From contig CAJVGD010000010.1 of NCBI GenBank assembly GCA_910890315.1, positions 1,054,001 to 1,118,000 on the forward strand: 64,000 bases of DNA, in the 5' to 3' direction. A program made the translations under genes and the position numbers. Shown one piece after another: positions 25,221 through 36,294 of the stretch; the stretch's first letter is position 1; each line of letters opens with the position of its first letter. The notes beneath the pieces were generated by a model. That model did not search any database, was not told the DNA's origin, and worked only from the letters and a program-made list of their open reading frames with translations. Source of the stretch: Serendipita indica DSM 11827. Its lineage: Eukaryota; Basidiomycota; Agaricomycetes; Sebacinales; Serendipitaceae.

Positions 25221-28200
25221 ATGTCGGACATCTTCAAACACTCGAAGAATATTCTAAACCGTGCCCGGGCATCTCTACATACCAATCAAGGACAATCTAC
25301 GTCTGCTGCGCATTCAAGCAACGACAAGTCGTCCACTTCGAAACCTCCGTCAAAGACCGGTGATCTTGGGTTTCTAACAATTGCTTCTGGGACTGATCCT
25401 GTCGTCGAGTAAGTCCCTCAGGTGCTACTACGCTTTCGCCACTGAATCATTCCCACAGTATCGTAGCTATTCATGGTCTGCAAGGGCATAGAGAAAAGTC
25501 ATGGACAACAAAGGACGGGACTCTGTGGCTGCGCGACCTTTTGCCCTCCGACTTGCCCAACGCCCGAATTCTCAGTTATGGATATGATGCGGACACTCAT
25601 AGTCGGGAATGTGTATCAACTCAGACGATGCGACGGCATGCTGATGGACTCGCCAAAGCTCTTGCACGCGAACGCAAAGACGCGCCTCGAGTGAGTAATC
25701 TCGTATCATCAATCTACTCTGAAACAACGACTAGCGGCCCATCATATTTCTTGCTCATAACCTCGGAGGCATCATTCTCAAATGGGTTCGTCGCACCATA
25801 GTCGATGGAGACCAACCACTGAGGCCCTCGACAGGCTCTTGTCATCTGCCATAATCAGAGGTTGGAGTCGAAAGCCGAACTCAGAGACATTCTCATCTCC
25901 ACTCACGCGATTCTGTTCTTCGGCACTCCACATTCTGGCGTTGACACTACCTTGCTTGAAGCGATCAACGGCTGCGCGTCGTTGTACATGAAGACGACAA
26001 AAGCCGTCCTCAAAGATCTTCGTGCTCACTCATCCGAACTTGAAAACATACAGAGTCTATATGTCGAGACTAGCGAGAAGATCAAGAGCGTTTTCTTCTG
26101 CGAAGAGTACCAGGCACCCATTAATGGCGAACGAAGGAGACTGGTTAGTATACTCATATGGGAAACCGGCGCTGAAGAGACTATAGCATGTTCCTCATCA
26201 TGCCGCAGTTATCGCTGGTGACCGCAATGCTACCACAATTGTCCTTCATACGGGCCATGAAGGCTTAGTTCGATTCTCTGCCGCGAATAGTGACGACTAT
26301 CGAAGTGTTCTCCACTATCTTCAAGAGTATTTCAACAGTGCAGCCACGACAGTACGCGAGAACTGGATCATCGAGGACAATTGTCGCAGTTCGTCTTCAC
26401 CCTGTTATCATTGCTCAACTGATCAATGAGCAGCCGCAGCAAAGGGAGAGTTCGCCGCCGAAGAGGTTATGCTGCCGAAGCCGCGTCCATCCGTATCTCG
26501 GAGTTACATTGAGCGGAAAGGGATCGAGTCCCAGATGACACAGAAGCTACTTCCAGAAGGTCGAGTGAAACGTCAACCACGCTGTATATTATACGGACTC
26601 GGAGGAGCAGGCAAGACTCAGCTCGCAACAAACTGGATCCAGGAACACGAGAGCAGGTACGAATTTCAGAGGCTAATTGGAGAATATCTCATATTCGAGT
26701 AGCTTCAGTCGAGTGATTTTCGTCGACGCCTCTAGTCAAGCCCAGTTGGAAGCCGATTTGCAGCGGTCGATTCGTTCAGTAGGTCAGATATACAGCAAAA
26801 TGACGTGGGAAGATGCGGTTGCGTATCTTGACGGCAAGAGAAGGGATGGTTGCTCTTTTTCGACCACGCCGATTCACCAGACCTCAATCTTTGCCAATAC
26901 CTTCCTGAATCCATGAATGGAACAATTATTATCACCACGAGGAATCAGGACTATGTTGTAGTCGCCCCGGACGGTGCTGTTCCAGTTGGTGGTCTCGAGG
27001 AGAACGAGGCTATTGAGCTGCTCCATACAGTGGCCCAGCTATCACCTGAATCTGACTTCAAGTCTCGGGAGATTGCCAAGGAGCTGGGAAGATTAGCAGT
27101 TGCTGTTACCCAAGCGGGGGTATATTCGCAGGACACGAGATCTTAATACCTACCTCGACACGTTTCGGGAACAGAGGAATCGACTTATGCGCAGAGCGTC
27201 CGATATTAGCAAGGACTATTCGTCCTCGACATACACGGCCTTTGACCTGTCTTTCAGCCAGTTGACGGCAAAGGCGCAGGAATTCTTGAAGATATGTGCA
27301 TTCTTTCATCACACTTTAATCCCCAGAAATCTATTTAAGGATTCGACAGTGTCCAGTTTCACCACATACACCGTCCTGCAAAGCTATCCTCCACCGGAAG
27401 ATGACCAGATCTGGATTTCGGAGCTCCAAGGGACTTTTGGCCAGAATTGGGACGACCTTGCATTTCAAGACGTCGTTGATTCCGCCTCACGCGTATCGCT
27501 TATCGACATTTCGACCGACGTTGGTTCATTCTACAATATTCATCCCTTACTCCAGATGTACATCAAGGATACCCTTACCGAGCAGGGTGTTCAACGCTAT
27601 CAACGAATGGCGACGCAACTCATGCTAGGTGCGATCCGCCCGTCGCAGGGTAATAACACCTGGCACTGGCAACTGCGTCCACACGCCAATGCTGTCGCTC
27701 AACCCGTATTATTGAGGATGGATGCGGCACATGCATTGGCCTTCAACGAGCTTTACACATCCTTGGATGACTGGCAGGCGTGCCATCGGTTGTTGGGGTC
27801 GGTCTTTATTCGGCTGACGTACGAGCCGAGAGATGTGGGAACTGTGATATGGGTGTCGAGCAAATTTTCCCAGGCACTACGGAATTGCGGTCTGTTTGAC
27901 AAGGCAGAAAATATACAACGAAAGTTGCTGGCTATACACCTCGAGGAGTTTGGCCAAAAGGATCAACGCACTCTTGTAGTGATGAGAAGTCTTGCAAACA
28001 CATTGCAATCAAGCGGCCGGTTGGGTGAAGCAGAAGCACTGCAGCGGGAGGCGCTCTCTCTGCACATGGAGGTGCTTGGCCCAGAACATGAGGCCACCAT
28101 CGAAGTGAAGGCCAGTCTGGGAATTACCCTTCGTTCCCGTGGTCAACCCCATGAGGCGGAGACAATACAGCGAGAGGTACTCGCGACGCTACGCGAAACA

Positions 28201-28827
28201 CTCGACAACCGTAATTTGCGCAGCGTCAGTGCAATGGGCAATCTCGCAAACACTTTGGCAGAACTCGGTCAATTGGATGAGGCGGAGGAGATGGCACGAA
28301 CGGTACACACTCTGAACGCCGAAATCCTAGGCCCCCAGCATCCAGACACCTTCGCAGCGATGATCAACCTCGGAATCATCCTAACCAGGATTGGTCGATT
28401 GGATGAAGCGGGAACTATGCTGCGAGAGGTACTTGCGTTCCGACGTGAGACCTTTGGTGAACGACATCCAGATACGCTCATGGCAAAGGCCAATCTTGCG
28501 AACACCCTCGTTCAAAGTCGTCAGTTCGACAAGGCCATAGAAATAGAGCGAGAGGTGCTCGCTGTGCGGAGCGATATATTTGGACTACGGAATCCGGAGA
28601 CCCTCCACGTATCGTATAATCTCGCTCAAATGTTGTACTCATCTGGCCAGCTCGAAGAAGCTGCGAAGCTGTTGGATGAGGGGATGGAAGTACGGACTCA
28701 GATCTTGGGCGAGGATCATCCTCTAACCCGGGACGCAAAGGCGCTTCGTGAACGCATTACAGAGAAGCTGGGGTTGATGCAGAATCCCAATCATCCTGTG
28801 ACTTTACTTCTGAAAGGGTCGATATAG
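25221..28827 (+). CDS. Hydrolase-NB-ARC-TPR NLR protein, copy B
   Basis: Paralogue of the gene at 17860 with the same order: leader MSDIFKHSKNILNRARASL, SesB-like hydrolase (DIVAIHGLQGHREKSW; PIIFLAHNLGGIILKW; ILFFGTPHSGVDTT), NB-ARC (P-loop ILYGLGGAGKTQLATNW; WLLFFDHADSPDL) and about seven TPRs. The nucleophile elbow here has Asn (AHNLGG). Exon 1 is clean, unlike copy A. The central NB-ARC part, about 26840 to 27125, is in a different frame from its flanks: one base seems missing near 26835 and two near 27123, which together restore the frame. The downstream 1.7 kb is open. Either two consensus errors or an inactivated gene. Introns match those of copy A in position. Confidence 0.78.
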
Positions 28828-29300
28828 TCGCCACCTGTAGGTTATTTCCTTTTCTTTGAGCAACAAGAGCATCAGTCTTTGAACATCTTCTGCAGCTGGC
28901 CTTTGCTGAGCTGGTTGGCGGTAGTCCTGCATTTATTTCCGATTTTTGAGACGTATTTCGTGGTAAAATTTGCCTTTTTGGCGATATTTTGGTAGAGCAG
29001 GCTTGTTAGTTAAGCTGTGACGGAGCTAGGCGTTGCCGGTGACAAGAAATGGCAGAGAGGACGGGAAAAGAGGAGAGAAAGCACGTCCCCAGTTTCCTCT
29101 GGGTACTCTGAAACTTTATATTGGATCTTACTGCACCTAGGTCAAACACTATTTCGGGACTTAGGAGGCGAAGTCCGCCTTTGTAGCCACCAGCATATCT
29201 TCTGAATTTGCTTTTCTAGCATATGCGCGAGTTCGTTAGGTCTATTCATCAAAGATGTGCCATGATTAAATGCACCTTGCAGTCAAGGATGCTTCTTGTA
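28828..29300. other. Intergenic, no gene seen
   Basis: Downstream flank of NLR copy B, T-rich around 28960-29000. Nothing recognisable. Confidence 0.45.
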
Positions 29301-29893
29301 ATGTGGTCGAACGAAATGGAACGCACCACTCTCGACCAACCGAACATCCTTGGACTCTGCCTCGTCCTGTCTTTTTTTCAGGGCGGCGTCACTGCTAATA
29401 CAATCCATATATCTTCCGAGTCTGCTATGGTACATGCCCGGTTTCTGGTGCCAGACCAGTCCTAACAGGTTTTCAGTTTTCCACTTTGGTCTCCACGAAC
29501 CCACTCTGGGTTCAATGGATCTATATCTCCTCCTTCATCGTACAGTCATGCGATACAGTGGCCTTTATTACACTCAAAGGCTTCCCGTTCTTCAAGCGTT
29601 CGACCGGCAACTTGACTCCCTTCAGCATCTTTGTAGTGCGCACATACGCGGCAACGCTCTTCCCCTTCAAACTTCTCTGCTTTCTTCTTCGAAAGCACCA
29701 TATTGCTCATTCAGAAGTCGGTCAGGCTGTCGGAATCTGCTTCGGCCTCATGCACATTGCTACTCCTTTGTGGTATTTCTATGCATCTCGGACGATTGGA
29801 AGAGCGAGATTCAGAGTGGAACCGTTTCCAGTCATTATGGCAGTTCATATTGGATGGGTAACGTGGACGTTCGCTGCCTTTTTACTTGCATAA
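29301..29893 (+). CDS. Four-helix membrane protein, unknown function
   Basis: ATG 29301 (or 29316) opens a frame that a 47-base GT-AG intron (29430-29476, phase 0) joins to the long exon: ...HISSESAM|FSTLVSTNPLWVQWIYISSF. About five hydrophobic stretches follow or precede: NILGLCLVLSFFQGG, VQWIYISSFIVQ, TPFSIFVVRTYAATLFPFKL, EVGQAVGICFGLMHIATPLW and PVIMAVHIGWVTWTFAAFLL. The stop is at 29891-29893. The helix pattern and His/Trp at helix ends suggest an integral membrane enzyme or carrier, but I do not recognise the family. Confidence 0.6.
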
Positions 29894-30534
29894 TGTATGT
29901 ACATCATCCAATTCGCTACATACAACTTATGCGGCTCATTGATGTAACAACGTACACTTCGACCGCCCTATCATAGAAGAAACTACCTCTGCGAAGCTCA
30001 GTCGCCGCTAAAAGCCATAGCACCTCCATCAGAATGCAGCAGAAGGATGCGGGGAATGAAATATCCTGTCTACGCTTACGATTTGAACGATTCATCGCAA
30101 GCTTTGAACGAGCCGACGCTCATTTGCAATTGACCGTCGTTCCGTGTCAGACGGAGAACACCACGGAACTAAACGAATGGCCACTTCGGACCACGGAAAA
30201 TCGCAATCAACATGGCGACCTAAGGCACTCTCCCAGCTGCCTGGCTCGTTTCCGGTCAAAACTAGCAACGGAGCGCTCACCTTCTTGTGCCGAGCGTGCG
30301 AGGAATGAATAGATTTTAATAGGATCGAACTCTAGGCGTCCCTGCTTCTTCCCCTTCACAGCATAAGACTGTACTGCCTAAGCGCTGCAGTTCACACGAA
30401 CCATAGGACGGCGGCTCGTGTCGCGCCCAGTTGTAAACTCGGGAAACTTCTCTTATGATCTCACGAGATTCAACGGGGCCGTCTACTTCTTGCCTTCCTT
30501 CTCTCTCTCCGTCTCCTGTCGCTCCTTTTGACCA
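29894..30534. other. Intergenic, no gene seen
   Basis: Ends in a C/T-rich leader (30480-30530) just before the next start, typical of fungal promoters. No coding sign. Confidence 0.5.
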
Positions 30535-32270
30535 ATGAGCGCTGCGCTCAGCGTAAACGATTTCAACACTCTATCGGGCTCCTTTGTTAATGATGGTGGT
30601 GCATGGAACTTCCGAAGATCGGATGGGGATGTGAACGGTGCGTCCTCTTGCCAAACCCTTTGCTGGCGCTAACGCGCGGCAACCACTCCATACAGCTGGA
30701 ACATCGTCTATCAAATGGTGCAGTGATGTTGGAAGATGTCTATCCATCTGGGTCTATCCCAGTGCCTCTCAGCCAAGTTACTCGGTGCAAGTCGTCGCAA
30801 ACGTCTCGGTCCCAATGGACCAATATGGAAATGCAAACGCCGTAGATTTGTGCGTTGATAACTTTCTTTCGTCCCCATCTAACATACGCGGTAGCAACTG
30901 GGGCTATAGCGTCGAGTGGGCATCCTCAAAGACGGCTCGGGGGACATCCCTCACTTCCACATCTCAAGTCGGGAGCGCGCAATTTTCCAATTCGTTTGCA
31001 GCAGATGATTATGAGGAGTTACTACACACTCGCCAGACGTGGATAAGTGAGTCGTGCCCGTGTGAAGGTTGCACAACATCTGACAAGTGGGGCAGATTCA
31101 CCGTTTTCACACCGAGGTACAACTATTGTAACCAAATATGGGGGCACCACAGGCTACTTTTCTGTCCAGATTGGTCTCACGTTTCCCCGTGAGAGCGGCG
31201 CGTACATCAACTATTACATCAAGGGAGCATCGTTGCAGATCACATCTCCAATACAAGTCGTTAACCCACCTACTTCAGAGACATCTACTTCGACACAATC
31301 CTCTTCGACTTCCTCGTCGTCTTCATCCTCGTCCACGTCGAGTAGCTCAAGCAGCTCGACTTCGCACTCGCAAATCTCGGCCCTCCCGTCTCTCAGTTCA
31401 AGTACTTCTACGCCAGTTCCCAGCTCCTCAAGTGATGCATCGATCTCCTCGACTCAACATCCTGAAACAAAGAATGCCTCAACGCCGGCCATCGTCGGAG
31501 GGGTCGTTGGAGCTGTTGCTCTCTTGGCCATCATCGTCTTCCTTGTTCTTTTCTACAGAAGGAAGCAAAAACAAAGTCAGATCCAGCTTCCGACATCGGA
31601 GATGGACGATCGCAGCTTCGCCGTCGCACCGTGGATGACACCAAACTCTGAAAGCAATCTCCTCGCCTTTCAGCCCAACCCAACACCTAATAACAACGAG
31701 CCATTTGCTATCCCACCGCATCCAAATAACATGCCGCTCGGCTATGGAAACGGCTTTGGTGTACCTCCTCACGCGCAACAATTGCAACGAACCCCCGAAG
31801 GAGTCGATGATTCAAACGCCCAGTCTCCTCGAAGCTCTTATTCTCACTGGGCTAATCCCATGTACGCCGGGAATAATGCGGCCTTTTCGCCAATGACTCT
31901 CCGCACCGACATCCCACCACCGGCTTACATCGCACCGAGCCAAGTATTCCGCACACCACGGTCCGCTGGCTCCAATACCCGACCCTTGCCCGCTCCCTCG
32001 ATAGCAGAGAGCGTGCCGACGTCAGACTCGATTCCACTTTCGACCGTTGGTTCCTCGGGCTTTGTCGCTGGTGATGCAGGCCTGTCGCAATGGGCAAGAG
32101 AGAATCGACATTACATAACAGAAAAGCTGGAGATGAAGTTGGATGCAGCGGGTTACGTCCCAACGGATGATCCTGATAACATCTCTGAAGAGGAATGGAA
32201 GCGCGAGTGGGGAGTTACGAAACTTGAGCTGACGAGGATGCGCGGTCTTTATGCACGTTCGCGAATTTGA
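30535..32270 (+). CDS. Single-pass membrane family, member 1 (Q-like)
   Basis: Unnamed family with four members in this window. Order: short N-terminus MSAALSVNDFNTLSGSFVND without a signal peptide; Cys motif WCSDVGRCLSIWV; ectodomain with NVSVPMDQYGNANAVDL, NWGYSVEWASSKTARGTS and YINYYIKGASLQI; a long Ser/Thr stalk; one helix (AIVGGVVGAVALLAIIVFLV) followed by RRKQK; a cytosolic Pro/Asn-rich tail; and a C-terminal module of about 55 residues (ITEKLEMKLDAAGYVPTDD, EEEWKREWGVTKLELTRM). Introns: after the first exon (donor GTGCGT near 30638), near 30849-30890, and near 31045-31088; each fits GT-AG and frame. Topology probably N-out. Function unknown; looks receptor- or sensor-like. Confidence 0.78.
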
Positions 32271-32572
32271 GGACGGGCGCTCCTACTTTACAGTCTTTAC
32301 GGTATTTCAACAGCACACACTCTTTCGTTATCACCTTCGTTTAAAGCCATGGATGTAAACGACAATGTATACCTCTTAGATCAATTTATTTCGCCCAGCT
32401 GCTATAGCTCCTGGACTGGGAGTTGTAGATGTACTGTAGTTGAGCCTCTATATATCCAAGCTCCCGCCCGTGATGAAACTTGTCAATACAATCATGGAAA
32501 TGGAGTCTACTCTGGTTATGCCAAATCCATTGACCTCGCGCGTACGCATGTCGTCACTTCTTGCCTTCTGCC

Positions 32573-33110
32573 ATGTCAGACTCAGACGACTCTCTGTCCA
32601 TTTTCGCCGTCGATGGCGAAGCTTTTCATTCCTTTAGCAAACAAAGGCTCTTAAACTCGGTAATGCGTGACCTGAATCGAGAATGCAAGTCATCTCAGCT
32701 TGCGGAAGGAGGTCACCACAAGGTAGTCGAGCCGTCCTCGTTGCCTTGATACCGATGCCAATCAATTCATCCCAGGTTTACGATATTATCACCTCGGAGC
32801 AGACCCAATTTGTTGTGCGTACCCTGCCCCGACTTTCCTCGCGACAAGTTCCAGTCTGAAGTCTCCACCCTAAGGTATATTGGAGAAAATACCTCGATTC
32901 GTGTACCCAAAGTCATCATGGAGCTCTGAAGCAGCGAGCGATGCGGGTACAGAGTACATGATTCTCGAAAGGTCCAGATTCATCGTCTGTCTGATCTGTG
33001 CCCCTTATGTCAAAACTCTTCGCTGGAGACATGGCTCGACGACAGACTCCAGTATGCTAAATACTTTCCGGGAGTCGGACTCCGAGATATGACATTGAAG
33101 GAAAGCATCG
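32573..33110 (+). pseudogene. Decayed APH/kinase-like gene fragment
   Basis: Begins like a gene (ATG 32573: MSDSDDSLSIFAVDGEAFHS), and two short GT-AG introns lead to GGHHKVYDIITSEQTQFVVR. The similarity then moves to another frame: DFPRDKFQSEVSTLRYIGEN, SIRVPKVI and DAGTEYMILER. This order is that of fungal aminoglycoside-phosphotransferase-like kinases (N-lobe strand, second block with Glu, YMILER hinge). The catalytic lobe is missing or unreadable after about 33010. At least two frame changes and the lost C-lobe mark it as broken. Confidence 0.6.
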
Positions 33111-33675
33111 AAAGAAGTCTGAATAGGCAGATGGGTCAAGGAGGAACGAGGCATCCCGTGCTCGCATCTATGCGCCAAAATAGTTTATCTCCCAAGTCGT
33201 AGAACCAAGGATATTCAAGCTCAGTGTTGAGACCTTTATCAAACAGCATTGCGACATGAACGGGTTTTATTAGCGACTTATAGGGCCTAATTCCCACTAT
33301 CGAGGTACAGTATCACAGGTTCCCAAGAGGTCGCCGCTATGCATGATGACTTCCTCTTCATTTTTCCGTCATCTTATAGAGTCGTTTTAGTGGTTCTGTT
33401 AAATTCGATGGCTCCTAAGAAGCTGATTGATGACGGCCTGATGAAAATGCGCTGAGCCGCTGGTCGCTTGAAAAGACCAGATATTAAAGTAGATTAGCTG
33501 GTATTCTTTCTGAGAATATCCCGGCCTTAACTTCCTTCCGCCCGGTCGCTGTGTAACACCGTCAAAAAAGTAAATGATTTAGATTGTTACATAGGCAGGC
33601 GAAAATCGTAGGTAAAGAGGGAGAAAATAGAAGCATCATAGTTATTCATACATCCTATTAGAATACGTGTTGAAA
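33111..33675. other. Intergenic, no gene seen
   Basis: AT-richer than its surroundings; 3' flank of the DUF2235 gene. Nothing recognisable. Confidence 0.45.
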
Positions 33676-35625
33676 TCAGAAGGCCAAGAGCCACTTGAGC
33701 CACCCAGATTTCTGGCCAGTGACCTTGCCAATCTTCTCGGGAGATGTGAGATCCTGAATATCTTTCACTGCCTCTGGATCAAGCAGGTAGGACTCCATAT
33801 TGACTTGATTATGATGGATGTCTCCTTGAGTTTGGTCCACTATGTTTATTCGCCACTCCTCGATCCTGAGCTGCACGTTCCCCTTTCCAGGTACTTCACA
33901 CTCTCTCGCCCAATAGTAGGTGTCTCGGTCCGCATCGTGTTGGAGTGCGAAGTTGTGGAGAGCAGGCGGTCTCCAACCTGTCCTGAGCATACGCACGCGG
34001 ACCGACGGGTGGATGAACTCGCTTGTCCTGAATATCGTTTGCTTTTCGAAGCTGTGATGAAGGTAGTATTGACCAGGATTGCGATAGCGTTGGCCGCCAA
34101 ACTTGAACTTGAATGTGTGGTATTCGTCGTGTTCTTTCGAGTGCGCCCATGGGCTTGACTCCACTGGAGGGTTGGTGGGCTTCTTCTTGGCGCGAGGATC
34201 GGAGCGTGCCGGGTCCAGAGAACGTTCTTCAAGTTCCTTTGCGATCCCCGGGCGGAAATTTAGGCGGCCTTTGAGATGATCGTACATCCACGCGAAGCTA
34301 ATATCGGATAAGTCGCGAAAGGCTCTTTCATATCCGCCTCCAACGTCAGTATGAACTCCGGGCACTGTCCATTCGTTAGCCAACTGACCACGAGCAAAGA
34401 GCAAGTTTAGAGACTTACTCCAGACTTGACGGAATTTGGTCACTTCGCCAGACGAAGACATTGTACCGTGATCATAGAGAAGGGTGGGAGTAAACGGCGT
34501 ACGGCACTCATCAAGTGCAAGAACTTGATACACAGAGTCAATGTGAGCCCTAAAGTCTGTTCGGTCTATTCCGAGTCAGAGGTGAAAGGATCTCTCGCTA
34601 ACTACTCACTGATACGGACAGGGAACGAGGTATCGTGATACTGGTACTTCTTGTTGTTGAGGCCCAGCCAGCTTAAGGGCTTGAGAAGAATGCTCATAGT
34701 CCCATCGGGGATACCAAGACTTCCTACAGTGTCGAAAAGACCCATAACGGAAATGACGACCTCTTCGTTGATTGTAAACTTTTCATCCTCCGGGACTGCT
34801 GGGTCCGCGATTTCCACCTTGCCATCTTGCTTCTTCACTCGCCTCCTAACCCAGCCTTCGAGTTCCCTGCGACTCTCTTCTGTGTCTACACGCTGCTTGT
34901 ATCGTGCATAGATTATCGGTAGTTGACCCAAGCAGTCTTTTGTGAGCAAACCAACCTGCAATTAGGTTCGTTAGATAGGTGAGAAATGTCGAGCAAGTAC
35001 GAACATTGCAAATAAGCGATGCGATTGCTCGCGCGGTAAAAGCGCCACGAGAGAAGCCAAATAGAAACATCTCGTCCCCATCCTCGTAGTTGAGCGAAAA
35101 GAAGGTATAGGCTTCAAGAATATGTCTGTCGACGCCGTATCCAAAGGCTCCTAGAGGATTATTAGTTTCACATAGGAGTACTCGCGCACATACCTGAGAG
35201 ACCCGACCCGATGATTGAGACCTCCTCGGTACCGATTCCGGTTTGGTAAAGAACAACTGCAGGTCAAGATCAGTATGGAATCATTTGAGTTAACATGACC
35301 GACTTTGTGGGATCTCAGACGCTGACTCCGTTTCGGTTTTGCCAATTTGGAATGAAGTATCAATCGCTCGAGCAAGGCGAGTGACATTTGTCGGAACGGC
35401 ACTCATTCCACTGGTCGAAGACTGACCAGTACCATCACAGCAGACGATAAGTCGCTTCCAGAGTTTCTTTCTGTCGAATGGTTGTTCCTGAGACGACCCG
35501 GTGTCACCTTCTTGCTTGTTATCCTGTAGTCCATTGGACACCTCTGGGTCTTCATCCAGTTCTGGATAGCACTGGGTGTCGAACGGTACTGGGAACTTGA
35601 ACATTTCGCCTGTGTTGACCGACAT
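33676..35625 (-). CDS. DUF2235 alpha/beta-hydrolase, copy 1
   Basis: Predicted lipase-like hydrolase of the DUF2235 family. In order: N-terminal FKFPVPFDTQCYPELDED; KRLIVCCDGTGQSS; VPTNVTRLARAID; nucleophile elbow FLFGFSRGAFTARAIASLIC; VISVMGLFDTVGSLGIPDG; VYQVLALDECRTPFTPTL; VPGVHTDVGGGYERAFRDLS with the expected acid/His region; and a C-terminal beta-rich part (YHTFKFKFGGQRYRNPGQYY) ending SGWLKWLLAF. The start is the ATG at 35623-35625. Short introns split it into about six exons. All catalytic-region motifs look intact. Substrate unknown; no signal peptide, so cytosolic. Confidence 0.87.
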
Positions 35626-36195
35626 CACGAGCAGGTCCGAGCGGAAGTGACAGAGGAACGATGGTAATTATGAACTCGTACCAGTCTTGTTAAGGCCCAG
35701 CATCCTCTTATAACAGGGACTGAGCACGCTGGGGGCGCTCCTCTGTCATTTCGCTGCTGACAGCTGGGGACGGACGGAAAATGGGCATCCCCGAACAGAA
35801 GATTGGCCGATTTGAACGATAACTCATCAAAACAGAACACATTTCGATTGCCTCTCCTCCCCGGATTTTGTTCAGCTCCGGCGTATACTATTTCCCAACG
35901 GTAAGGCGGGGAAGAAGTCAGCATAGGCACAAAGAGCCAGCACTCTATCATGTGGCCTCGGCAACAGAAAACCCCAGGTTTTACTGCAATCTAGTGGCTT
36001 GGCTGAACAATAGTGACAGCGAAGAGATCCCAGGAATATGTTTCGAAACGATGGATATACGAAGAGGAACCTATTCAACACCATTTCGAAGTACTCCCAG
36101 CCCGTAGTCGACTAGTTCATGTTGGTGTTTATAACGACAAAGCAAGAGAGCATGATATGTGCGATTATGTACAGTAGAGACAGCAACAGAGACAT
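35626..36195. other. Intergenic, DUF2235 copy 1 promoter
   Basis: Holds a TATA-like element (minus strand TTATAAG near 35708-35714) and the CGG...CCG box at 35775-35798. No coding sign. Confidence 0.5.
35775..35798 (-). promoter_or_regulatory. Shared CGG...CCGAAC box upstream of DUF2235 copy 1
   Basis: Plus-strand reading CGGAAAATGGGCATCCCCGAAC, 150 bases upstream of the start. Matches boxes at 40071 and 47089. Paired CGG/CCG triplets resemble sites of fungal Zn2Cys6 regulators. Confidence 0.5.
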
Positions 36196-36294
36196 TTAGA
36201 AGGCCGTGAGCCACTGGTACCATCCAGACTTTTTGCCGACAACCTTGTCGTGCCGCTGTTCTTTGTCTTCGAAAATCTTCTTCGCCTTTTTGTC

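Noticed and set aside
24697-25221. Minus-strand frames between DUF1769 and NLR copy B
   Set aside because: Open but with no motif, odd composition and overlap with two expected promoters.
33667-34158. Plus-strand frames opposite the DUF2235 genes (also 36250-36960, 38083-38781, 45267-45662)
   Set aside because: The same antisense reading recurs in each copy because the genes are paralogues; no independent start context or motif.
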